This document shows, piece by piece, positions 40,490 to 47,555 of a stretch of DNA of 47,555 bases. The position numbers and the translations under genes are program-made. Positions within the stretch are counted from its first letter, which is position 1; the number at the start of each line of letters is the position of its first letter. The notes under the pieces were generated by a model. That model was not told the origin of the DNA. It was given only the letters and a program-made list of their open reading frames with translations, and did not search any database. Source of the DNA: DAOTTX01 sp034437515 (GTDB taxonomy: Bacteria > Chloroflexota > Anaerolineae > Aggregatilineales > Phototrophicaceae); NCBI GenBank assembly GCA_034437515.1, contig DAOTTX010000443.1, positions 1 through 47,555 of the forward strand. The letters are read 5' to 3'.

Positions 40490-42967
40490 CTATTCTTCGA
40501 CCGTGAAAATTTCAAGCAGTGGCCCGATGAGAATTACGCTATCCGTTGCCTCGTTTTCCACCGGGGACGGCTCAGAGAATGTGATGTAGAACTGCACCAG
40601 GGATGATCCATCCTCGTAAGCGTCCTCGACAAACTCGGTCACATCCAGAAAACCACAACCGGTGACCGTACCAAGTTCGACGGCATCGTCACTCACCGCA
40701 ATAGTAATCTGGGTGTTATCTTCGTATGTGTCGTTGGCAGAAATCACAAGTTCGCCGAACTGCTCTGATAGATCAATTTCGGAGAATTCGAAGCAGTCAA
40801 ACAAATCGAGTGTCGCTTGGTCAACGACGGCGTCGTCCGGCAGTTCCGGCAATTTGATCGTCACTATCGCACTTGTTGCAACGTCTTGCAGGTCACCATT
40901 ACCGCCCGTCCAATCACCGATCGCCATGTAAAACAGCCGATCGCCTTCTACCGTCACCCCCAGTGAATTTCTTGGGTCAACCACCCCACGCAGCGGCCTT
41001 TCCCCATCGACGATGCGCTCATCCAATGAGAGCGACAATGCAAATTCACCCACACCGCCGTCATAAGCCTCGACAATCAAATTATAGTACCCATCTTCGG
41101 GGATCAACGCGCCGAAGATTTCCGAATTGGTGAAGTTTTCGTCAAACAAGTTGTCATCATTGTAAACTATCAGATCACCGCTGGCGTTTTCCAGGGTTAG
41201 CGTGGTATCAAGTTCATCGTTAAGCGCGGACACATTGGCAGTGACAAAATCCCCAGCTTGTGCCGCAAAGGTATAGACCGATGGGCGCACATCGTCTCCT
41301 GTGAATGCTCCGACAAGATCATCGCCATAAGCGATGAGTTCCACCTCGGAAGCGATTACCCCACCGACGACTTCCTCACTGATTTCCAGCGTGTAGCTCC
41401 CAACAGAAACACCCAGGTTCGCACCCGAACGCACCGCGACGATCGTATAGGTACCATCGTCGGGCAGTTCAAAAGCGTCGATTATCGCCGACCCATCATC
41501 ATCAATAATAGCGGAGTCATACATTGCAAGCGGCTGACCGTCCTCATCAAGCAGAACCAGCATCGGTAGCAAATTACCGGACGAGGCATCCATCCGCACT
41601 GTGATCTGCTGTCCACCCGCACCGTTGAAGCTGTAACGGCGTGTGTAAACCTCCTGTGTGAGCGTACCGGCTACCGTTTCGCCCAGTGTCAACGGTATGA
41701 TCGCATTCGCGTTTTCCGTGCTCGCCGCCACACCGGAAACCTCTAACATCAGCGTAAGCCGAAACTGACCGGTCGAATCGCCACTTTGCTGGTTGAAGCG
41801 TGTGGCACGGATGATGTAGTTGCCATCTGCCGGGAGGGTCGTGCTTAGAAAGGCATTCAGCGTGTTTTCCGAAGGATCATCATCGTTGAAGGCGACTTCT
41901 TCACCCTCTGTATTGAGCAGTGAAATGTATGGGTCGAGATCACCCGAAATTTCGTCCATGCTGATGCTGATAATATCATTTGCTGAGCCGGTGAAAGTAT
42001 AATCGACAAAATAGTCGAAGTTGGTGATCTCACCGTTGACCGCCTCACCATATTCGATGACGCCATCTTCGGTGTCGGTCGTGACGATAGGCATCTGCTC
42101 ACCGGATTCCTCGACAAGTAACGAAAGGGCGTAGTTACCGGTCGTCGTACCAAATTCTGCACCGAAACGTTCCGCAATAACGGTATAAATTCCGCTGACA
42201 GGGAGTTCAAAAGTGCCAATGAGAGCGTCCGGCGGCGCGGCACCCAGCAGATTGTCAAGGGCATCATCCGGCACATCATCGTTAAACGCGATGCGATCCC
42301 CGTTGGGGTCAAGTAAGGTGAGTTGACTGTCCAAATCACCGGAGGCGGCATACATGACCAGCGTGACGACATCGCCGGCAGTCGCCTCAAGTGTATATTC
42401 CGCCCCATAATTGCCGTCTGTGATGACTCCGCCGACCGCACTATCGGCGTCCAGCGTACCACCTTCGAGCCGTAGTTGAGTAGGCGCGGGTGTTGCAGTC
42501 GGTTGACGTGTCGCCGTTGGTGGTAGAGTCGGCGTTTGCGTTGGCATACTGGTCGGTGTCTGTGTTGTCGTACTGGTCGGCGTTTGCGTTGGCGCACTAG
42601 TCGGTGTCTGTGTTGTCGTACTGGTCGGGGAGGACGTCAGCGTAGGTGTCTTTGTCGGTGACGGAGTCTGAGTCGCGGTCTCCGTCGGTGAAGGTGTGGA
42701 AGTCGCCGTGTCTGTCGGTGTCGCGGTGGTCGTATTGGTCGCAGTTGGGGTATCGGTCGGCGACGGTGTCCGCGTTGCCGTATTGGTCGCGGTCGAGGTA
42801 ACTGTCGGCGACGGAGTAGAAGTCGCGGTGTCTGTCGGTTGGCGCGTCGGCACGACCGCCCCGGCGAGTGGTACATCGGTCGGTTCTGGTGTTGCTTCAT
42901 CCCCGCCGCAACCCGCCGCGACCAGCAGAACAATCATCCAGAAAAGAAGGTATTTACGTTGTCTCAA
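40490..42967 (-). CDS. Lipoprotein with TPT-rich linker and four PPC-like domains
   Basis: The 825-residue protein has a lipoprotein signal (LLVAAGC, lipidated C20). A Thr/Pro/Ser linker of about 120 residues (41-163) follows, with TPSPT, TPTDT and TQTPTS units. Then come four PPC-like beta domains at about 170-300, 305-420, 430-540 and 545-660. Each shows a pattern of YG..V.G.IT, a beta strand, SGDLDP.L.LL...G..IAFNDD and GTYTIVA.R. The last part (about 665-820) is a different beta domain with IKLPELPDDAVVDQATLDLF, recalling DNRLRE-like cell-surface domains. It has no catalytic motif. It is most likely a long stalk-like surface binding protein. It is paralogous in its repeats to the two proteins at 16353 and 17146. 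Confidence 0.8.
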   Translation of the reverse strand: MRQRKYLLFWMIVLLVAAGCGGDEATPEPTDVPLAGAVVPTRQPTDTATSTPSPTVTSTATNTATRTPSPTDTPTATNTTTATPTDTATSTPSPTETATQTPSPTKTPTLTSSPTSTTTQTPTSAPTQTPTSTTTQTPTSMPTQTPTLPPTATRQPTATPAPTQLRLEGGTLDADSAVGGVITDGNYGAEYTLEATAGDVVTLVMYAASGDLDSQLTLLDPNGDRIAFNDDVPDDALDNLLGAAPPDALIGTFELPVSGIYTVIAERFGAEFGTTTGNYALSLLVEESGEQMPIVTTDTEDGVIEYGEAVNGEITNFDYFVDYTFTGSANDIISISMDEISGDLDPYISLLNTEGEEVAFNDDDPSENTLNAFLSTTLPADGNYIIRATRFNQQSGDSTGQFRLTLMLEVSGVAASTENANAIIPLTLGETVAGTLTQEVYTRRYSFNGAGGQQITVRMDASSGNLLPMLVLLDEDGQPLAMYDSAIIDDDGSAIIDAFELPDDGTYTIVAVRSGANLGVSVGSYTLEISEEVVGGVIASEVELIAYGDDLVGAFTGDDVRPSVYTFAAQAGDFVTANVSALNDELDTTLTLENASGDLIVYNDDNLFDENFTNSEIFGALIPEDGYYNLIVEAYDGGVGEFALSLSLDERIVDGERPLRGVVDPRNSLGVTVEGDRLFYMAIGDWTGGNGDLQDVATSAIVTIKLPELPDDAVVDQATLDLFDCFEFSEIDLSEQFGELVISANDTYEDNTQITIAVSDDAVELGTVTGCGFLDVTEFVEDAYEDGSSLVQFYITFSEPSPVENEATDSVILIGPLLEIFTVEE
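42479..42847 (-). repeat. Low-complexity TPT-linker coding region
   Basis: This DNA encodes residues 41-163 of the lipoprotein. On the plus strand it reads as imperfect repeats of GTCGGTG, GTCGCGGT and GTATTGGTC. It is a degenerate Thr-Pro codon array likely to vary in length between strains. Confidence 0.75.
42531..42626 (-). repeat. 48-bp tandem duplication inside the linker
   Basis: Two adjacent 48-bp units (42531-42578 and 42579-42626) differ at only 3 positions. Each encodes 16 residues, TSTTTQTPTS(A/M)PTQTP. The near-identity points to a recent in-frame duplication. Confidence 0.8.
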
Positions 42968-43062
42968 AGTGTATAGCTCCGAACCCGATGATAGATTCCG
43001 TTATTGTAATCAACTTTAAGATTCCATGCGAGTTTTATCCGTTAGATTTATAGATTCTAACG

Positions 43063-44262
43063 CTAGACGCTTTTCTTAGACCCCTTCGCCCCCTTCAGCC
43101 CACGCTGCGCGGTAAGTGCGACGAGATTAGTCTGATAGTCAAAAGTGCTGCTGCGTTTGTCTGCATGGGCATCCTGGGCAATTTTGATTAACTGCTCCAC
43201 GACCTCATTGTTGGAGAGTCCCTCTTCCTGCCAGAGATAAAACGACAGTGAACCAGGCATGGTGTTGATCTCGTTGAGATAGACGGTGGTTTTGTCAGCA
43301 CTAAGTAAAAAATCCATACGAGCAATACCGCGACCTTCAATCGCACGAAAGGCGCGGATAGCAGTCTGCTGGGTCAACTCCGTCAGGTCATCAGGCAGCG
43401 GCGCGGGGATGATACGTTGCTGGCTTTTCATACCGCCCTCACCACGCATATACTTTTCTTCGTAGGTTAAAAATTCTTCCCAGGAAACAGGCTGCTCCAG
43501 TACAGAAGCCCGCATTTGATCGTCGTAACCCATCACCGAACAATTGATCTCGGTAGCGTCGGTAACGGCCTGTTCGACAACGACACGCTGGTCGAAGTTC
43601 GCCGCCACGTCAATCGACGGCGCGAGCAGATTGCTATCAGACACTCGCGCAACACCGATGCTAGAACCGAGCGTCGCCGGTTTGACAAAAACCGGACAGG
43701 TCAACGTATTTTCGATCCGCTTGAGCACGGCCTCGCGTGCCTCCAACCATTGCCGCCGGGTGAATGTCACGTCATCGACAACGTCGATTCCATGCTGGCG
43801 TAGCACACGCTTGGTGAGTATTTTATCGTTCGCCAATGCCGAGGCCAGCACCCCACAACCGACATAGGGTATATCCGCCATTTCGAGCAATCCTTGTAAC
43901 GTCCCATCCTCGCCGTGCGAACCATGCACCGCCGGGAACGCGACATCGAGCCGCCGGATGCTACTCTTCTGTAAACGCCCTGCCATCGGATTGACGATTA
44001 AACCATGATGCTGTGTTGAAGGTGATAGCAGGACTTCCTCGATGCCTTTGGCACTGATGATCTCATTTTCGAAGTTTTTGAGGTCGAGAAGTGGCTCACC
44101 AGTGTACCAGCGACCGGCACCGGAGATGTAAACGGGCACGATTTCATAGCGTTGCTGGTCAAAAGCTTGCATGATCTGATGCCCGGTGACGATGGAGACG
44201 TCATGCTCTACACTACGCCCGCCGAAGATCACCGCGACAGTGGTTTTCCGTTTTGCGCTCAC
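43063..44262 (-). CDS. ddl: D-alanine--D-alanine ligase
   Basis: The GTG at 44262 is preferred: GGGGG lies just upstream, whereas the TTG at 44277 has nothing. The 399-residue ATP-grasp enzyme has FGGRSVEHDVS near the N-terminus, HGSHGEDGTLQG, the ATP-binding KPATLGSSIGV, the omega-loop EEKY, and NEINTMPG for metal binding. The EEKY Tyr fits D-Ala-D-Ala rather than D-Ala-D-Lac synthesis. It makes the dipeptide that MurF-type ligases attach to the peptidoglycan precursor, in keeping with the Mur ligase gene 1.5 kb upstream on the same strand. The C-terminal 30 residues (TAQRGLKGAKGSKKSV) are an unusual basic tail. Confidence 0.94.
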   Translation of the reverse strand: MSAKRKTTVAVIFGGRSVEHDVSIVTGHQIMQAFDQQRYEIVPVYISGAGRWYTGEPLLDLKNFENEIISAKGIEEVLLSPSTQHHGLIVNPMAGRLQKSSIRRLDVAFPAVHGSHGEDGTLQGLLEMADIPYVGCGVLASALANDKILTKRVLRQHGIDVVDDVTFTRRQWLEAREAVLKRIENTLTCPVFVKPATLGSSIGVARVSDSNLLAPSIDVAANFDQRVVVEQAVTDATEINCSVMGYDDQMRASVLEQPVSWEEFLTYEEKYMRGEGGMKSQQRIIPAPLPDDLTELTQQTAIRAFRAIEGRGIARMDFLLSADKTTVYLNEINTMPGSLSFYLWQEEGLSNNEVVEQLIKIAQDAHADKRSSTFDYQTNLVALTAQRGLKGAKGSKKSV

Positions 44263-44334
44263 TGACGCCCCCTGCAAATTGAACCAAATTGCCAGTTAAT
44301 ATGCAGGGAAACGAGGCACTTGTCAATGTAGGGA

Positions 44335-45003
44335 TCAGCGACAGCGATTCACAAAATCGTTGAACAAAGGCCGGGCCGCGTCTTCCATGCGCTCCGGGTG
44401 AAACTGCACACCGATCATACGACCATCCACCGACTCAATCGCCTCAATGATACCGTCCGGGCTGGTGCCGGTGATGCGTAGTCCTTTCCCGATTTCGACC
44501 ACCGACTGCCGGTGATAGGTGTTGACGGTAAGGTCTGCGCCAAAAAGATCATACAGCATTGAATTTTCCTCAAATTGGACGCTGTGCGGCTGCCCGCCTC
44601 GCGCCGGTGTATGCGGCACGGCCCCGGTATGCTGCACCATCAAATCACCGTTGATCGTGCCTCCGTGCTGCGCATTGATGAACTGCATCCCATAGCAGAT
44701 GCCAAGCACCGGTTGACCGCTCAACGCCTCGAACGCCAGCCGATCAGCCCGTTCACGCACCGGGTCAGTGGGCGCAAGGTCATCGGGCAACTCACCGACC
44801 AAGCCCCGCAGCAACCCCGGCCCCCCGGTGATGACCAGTCCATCCAACATGGCGACGAACGCGCTCATCGCTTCCGCCATCTGGAACATCGGCACAATTA
44901 ATGGCAAGCCACCGGCGTTCTCGATGGCGTGTACATAATGATGATCCAGGCTTTGTTTACCGTTCTCGTAACTGGTAGTGATGCCGATTTTGGGTTGAGA
45001 CAT
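44335..45003 (-). CDS. Class I glutamine amidotransferase-like hydrolase (peptidase C26/PuuD type)
   Basis: ATG 45003 has CGGAGAAAG upstream and starts the family sequence (PKIGITTSY); the frame is open to 45030. The 222-residue protein has nucleophile C103 in LGICYGMQ and H202/E204 in GVQFHPERM, so the Cys-His-Glu triad is complete. The N-terminal YVHAIENAGGLPLIVP and the DGIIEAIES stretch fit gamma-glutamyl-GABA hydrolases (PuuD). The nucleophile elbow GICYGMQ is more like GMP synthetase than the usual GICRG of PuuD. It might hydrolyse gamma-glutamyl compounds. It lies between ddl and a Mur ligase, which leaves open a role in cell-wall precursor amidation. Confidence 0.85.
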   Translation of the reverse strand: MSQPKIGITTSYENGKQSLDHHYVHAIENAGGLPLIVPMFQMAEAMSAFVAMLDGLVITGGPGLLRGLVGELPDDLAPTDPVRERADRLAFEALSGQPVLGICYGMQFINAQHGGTINGDLMVQHTGAVPHTPARGGQPHSVQFEENSMLYDLFGADLTVNTYHRQSVVEIGKGLRITGTSPDGIIEAIESVDGRMIGVQFHPERMEDAARPLFNDFVNRCR

Positions 45004-45080
45004 GAAATTACTTTCTCCGTGTAAATGCATACGAGGGCTGTACGCCCCCGTTAAGTTAACCGCTCAGATTTTGGTGTGCG

Positions 45081-45590
45081 TTACATCTCTTCGATGTAAG
45101 TTTGCAAGGCTGTTTTGTCACTGAGATCGACGGTGACATCCAGCCACCAATCCGCAAGAAAGAGCTTGTATTTCTTACCGAGCTTATTCAGCGCCTTCAT
45201 GACCGATCTGAAGTCGTGATCGCAATCACACACGCGATTATCGAAGTACAGGCTACAGATCATCCCGTTGTGCTGTGTGCCGTAAACCGCACCGAACAAC
45301 TCATCGAAGAACGCAAAAGCGTTTTTCTTCGGCTCCATGTCGGTGGTGCGTCCGGTCAGCACCTCATCGGCGCGTGTCAGCACACTACCGAAGATACGAT
45401 TGAGGTTATCCACAGAGAGACCATTTGTCGCGACCGGGCATTTGAAGATAGGCCGGGCATCCAGGTGCAGGTTGCCGTCGGTCGGGTCGGTACGCATGGT
45501 ATTTTCTACATCGTATCGATTGCTTTCCGGCAGGAACTCAATCATCGCCCAATCATCTTCATGGATGAAATACGTTTGCGCCTTGTGCAT
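45081..45590 (-). CDS. Hypothetical protein
   Basis: I do not recognise this 169-residue protein (183 if it starts at ATG 45632). It is soluble and mixed alpha/beta, with FIHEDDWAMIEFLPESN at the start. Acidic and aromatic stretches follow (AFAFFDELFGAVYG), then a cluster of three cysteines around 103-115 (MICSLYFDNRVCDCDHDF) and LADWWLDVTVDLSD near the end. The CxC within VCDCDHD could bind a metal. It has no signal peptide. The start is uncertain: AGAGG lies 16 nt before the ATG at 45590. It sits between the glutaminase-like gene and the Mur ligase on the same strand, with 78 bp to the former. Confidence 0.7.
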   Translation of the reverse strand: MHKAQTYFIHEDDWAMIEFLPESNRYDVENTMRTDPTDGNLHLDARPIFKCPVATNGLSVDNLNRIFGSVLTRADEVLTGRTTDMEPKKNAFAFFDELFGAVYGTQHNGMICSLYFDNRVCDCDHDFRSVMKALNKLGKKYKLFLADWWLDVTVDLSDKTALQTYIEEM

Positions 45591-45717
45591 AGTGATTTTT
45601 GCTTGCCTCTTTAAGACTATGTCGTCAATCATTATTGTATCGAAATATCACAATACGGTGAAGGTATGCAGCATTAAGATTTACAAATTTTATACGAACT
45701 TTTACACTCGCCGGTGG

Positions 45718-47361
45718 CTAATACGTATCCGGCAGATCGTTTAAAAACAGCACGGTATCCCCAGGCTGTAAATTGTTCTCATACCAGTGGATGGCCTCAC
45801 GCAGTTCATTAACGACTTGCAACTGCTCCGCCGGGAACCCTGCCACTTCCAACCCGGTTTTGATGGGGCGCGTCTGTTCCTCACCCACGAGGATGACATC
45901 GGTGGCATATTGCGCGGCAACCTCCCCCAACCGCTGGTTCTCCCGGTCGTGCAAGTCTCCCAGTTCGACCATACCGGGCGTCACCAGCACGCGCCGGCCG
46001 GTTTGATGCATCCCCAACACGCGCAACGCACTCACCGCGCCGACCGGGTTAGCACTGTAAGCGTCGTTGATGATGGTGATGCCCTGCGGTGTCGTCTCGC
46101 GCACCAGACGGCTTTCCGCCGGACGCAGCGCCCGCACCCGAAAGGCGACTTCTCGTAACGACATACCCTGATGCACAGCGACCGCCGTCGCCAACAGCAG
46201 ATTGGTGACGTTGTGTTCCCCGACGACAACGGTTTCAAAGGGTTCGCTTGCGCCGGTTTCTGTGTCATGGACTGTAAAGCGCAGGCCGTCTAACGTCTCG
46301 ATGATATCTGTGGCGACGAAGCGCACATTGAGCGCCCCCGCTGCGTTCGGGTCAAGCTCTCGGCTGACCGCCAACTGTGTGTTCGGATAACCACGCTCGA
46401 ACATCTCACGCACATAGGCGTTATCGTAATTGAACACGCCGACGCCATCCGGTCGTAGGTTTTTGATGATCTCGTATTTGGCTTTGGCGATATTTTCCAG
46501 ACTGCCGAAGCGTTCCAGATGCTGCGGGCCAACCTCGATCACGATGCTGATGTCCGGCGGGGTCAATTGGCAGATGCGGGCGATCTCCCCACGAATGTAC
46601 GCGCCCATCTCCACGATGAAATGATCGACACTGTAATCGTTCGCCAGATCGTTATTGATGGCGATACACACCCCCATCATCGTGTTATAGCTCTTGGGTG
46701 TCGCATAGGCTTTGAAGCGCCCGTTGAGGATGTCCGCCAGGAAGTTCTTGGTCGTCGTCTTGCCGTAGCTGCCGGTGATGCCGACCACGCTCGGACGAAT
46801 ATCCGCCATCACGCCTTTTGCCGAGCGCACAAAGCGCCCGCGCAGAAATCCCTCAACCGGCATCATCAAAATATTGCCGGAAGCGAGTATCAAAGGCACG
46901 GTCAAATATGCCAGCAGACCGCAGGCCATGACCAGCACGACTTGCACCTCATTCACGGTGACACCCAGACGTGACGCCAGGAATAAATATAGCACGATGT
47001 CAAAGGCCGCCACCCCAAAGGACGCCGCCAGTAAGCGTGTCGCTCGCTGTGTCCGCACGAATTTTTTCTTGATCTCACCCTCGTCCGGCGGCCACAACGC
47101 GACCAGAGACGCGCTCAGTGCGATGATCCCCGGCAGTGGCGACCCAGGCGCTTCACTGAGAAAAATCGCCAACGCTGAGCCGACGAAAACCGCGACCAAC
47201 GGACGATTAGGGGCAAAACGATCACGTTGCGCTAACCACCAGCGCAAATAACGCCTATTTTTATACTCTTCGATTTGAAAAAAACGCGCCTGTCTGTACA
47301 CTCGGACACACGTCCCGACAAACCAGACCAGCGCGAGCAGTATCAACAGCAGTTCCGTCAT
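45718..47361 (-). CDS. Membrane-anchored MurF-like Mur ligase
   Basis: The 547-residue protein has an N-terminal membrane region (about 1-180) with predicted helices near 1-20, 54-70, 75-90, 108-130 and 138-160. It is fused to the Mur ligase ATP-binding and C-terminal domains. Visible motifs are GITGSYGKTTTKNF (194-207), NTMMGVCIAINN, EVGPQHLERFGS and NDAYSANP. MurF adds D-Ala-D-Ala to UDP-MurNAc-tripeptide; ordinary MurF is soluble and has its own N-terminal substrate domain, which is absent here. A membrane-tethered ligase acting on precursors is inferred, and another Mur-type substrate is possible. The neighbouring ddl gene fits the MurF reading. Confidence 0.85.
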   Translation of the reverse strand: MTELLLILLALVWFVGTCVRVYRQARFFQIEEYKNRRYLRWWLAQRDRFAPNRPLVAVFVGSALAIFLSEAPGSPLPGIIALSASLVALWPPDEGEIKKKFVRTQRATRLLAASFGVAAFDIVLYLFLASRLGVTVNEVQVVLVMACGLLAYLTVPLILASGNILMMPVEGFLRGRFVRSAKGVMADIRPSVVGITGSYGKTTTKNFLADILNGRFKAYATPKSYNTMMGVCIAINNDLANDYSVDHFIVEMGAYIRGEIARICQLTPPDISIVIEVGPQHLERFGSLENIAKAKYEIIKNLRPDGVGVFNYDNAYVREMFERGYPNTQLAVSRELDPNAAGALNVRFVATDIIETLDGLRFTVHDTETGASEPFETVVVGEHNVTNLLLATAVAVHQGMSLREVAFRVRALRPAESRLVRETTPQGITIINDAYSANPVGAVSALRVLGMHQTGRRVLVTPGMVELGDLHDRENQRLGEVAAQYATDVILVGEEQTRPIKTGLEVAGFPAEQLQVVNELREAIHWYENNLQPGDTVLFLNDLPDTY

Positions 47362-47484
47362 AGAATTTTCTCGTCGTGATGAAAACCAATTCGGACAACT
47401 GTACGCAAATGCGCATCACCACGCAAGACTTCAAACGAAACTTAAAGTATCCGTTCAGGGGGTGAAAACAGGAGAAATTAAGGG

Positions 47485-47490
47485 TATACT
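47485..47490 (+). promoter_or_regulatory. Candidate -10 element for a possibly leaderless gene
   Basis: TATACT ends 8 bp before the ATG at 47499, which would place the transcription start at or near the start codon. No Shine-Dalgarno lies between them. The -35 region is poor. Confidence 0.3.
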
Positions 47491-47498
47491 GTTGGCCT

Positions 47499-47555
47499 AT
47501 GAATGAACTACCGTCACCACTCACCGATTTCGAAATCACACCAGAGGATTGGCAG
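47499..47555 (+). CDS. Start of an unknown gene, cut by the window end
   Basis: The ATG at 47499 opens a frame that runs to the window end (19 codons, MNELPSPLTDFEITPEDWQ). It is divergent from the Mur ligase gene and 137 bp from it. A second ATG at 47503 opens a less protein-like frame. Too little is present to name a function. Confidence 0.45.
   Translation, partial: MNELPSPLTDFEITPEDWQ

Noticed and set aside
41857..42597. 246-codon minus-strand frame with Arg/His-rich translation
   Set aside because: It is an alternative frame of the TPT-linker lipoprotein, caused by repeat codons; the main frame has a lipobox and domains.
42479..42847. Possible CRISPR-like or minisatellite array
   Set aside because: The repeats are degenerate Thr-Pro codons in an open frame, with no regular spacers; only the 48-bp duplication is a true tandem repeat.

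Overview
The window reads as a chromosomal segment of a free-living, aerobic member of the Chloroflexota, probably Anaerolineae-like. This placement is inferred from gene content and style, not from a marker gene. The clues are very large multi-PAS hybrid histidine kinases, a Ser/Thr kinase fused to an ATPase and TPRs, TPT-rich linkers in lipoproteins, a B-type (ba3) haem-copper oxidase cluster and a KorAB pair. Coding is dense on both strands. I see no rRNA, tRNA, CRISPR array, transposase or prophage gene. The window cuts a gene only at its right edge (47499 onward).

Layout. 207-1748: comM-like ATPase (-). 1961-8272: a signalling operon of response regulator, 1790-residue ammonium-transporter/histidine-kinase hybrid, and a second response regulator. 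8409-11558: Ser/Thr kinase-ATPase-TPR protein. 11585-12433: fructosamine-kinase-like protein (-). 12553-12933: small STAS-like protein. 12938-14780: a consensus promoter followed by rpmF, fabD and lepB. 14822-16141: aminotransferase (-), with a terminator-like hairpin in its leader. 16353-18572: two secreted PPC-like proteins and a Nudix hydrolase (-). 18712-21608: korA-korB (-). 21821-25121: secreted DUF4397/fasciclin protein, hotdog thioesterase and M1 peptidase.

25285-30106 is a respiratory operon: triheme lipoprotein cytochrome c, oxidase subunit IIa, subunit II (CuA), subunit I, a two-TM protein and an SCO copper chaperone. 30253-31781: rluB-type pseudouridine synthase overlapping plsC (-). 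31869-34766: TIR-TM-WD40 protein (-), separated by a 304-bp AT-rich, repeat-bearing intergenic region from a PAS histidine kinase (35071-36537). 36538-39526: membrane glycosyltransferase and DEAD-box helicase (-). 39750-40454: OmpR-type regulator. 40490-42967: TPT-linker lipoprotein. 43063-47361: ddl, class I glutaminase-like protein, unknown protein and a membrane-anchored Mur ligase, which form a cell-wall neighbourhood.

The most distinctive items are the Amt-sensor hybrid flanked by two receivers, the TIR-TM protein with 14 WD40 repeats (enough for two seven-bladed propellers), the cysteine-free L32 at the canonical rpmF-fabD locus, and the triheme cytochrome whose middle domain lacks the usual Met ligand. 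Several starts were moved downstream to ATG/GTG codons with a better ribosome binding site. For lepB a CTG start is proposed.
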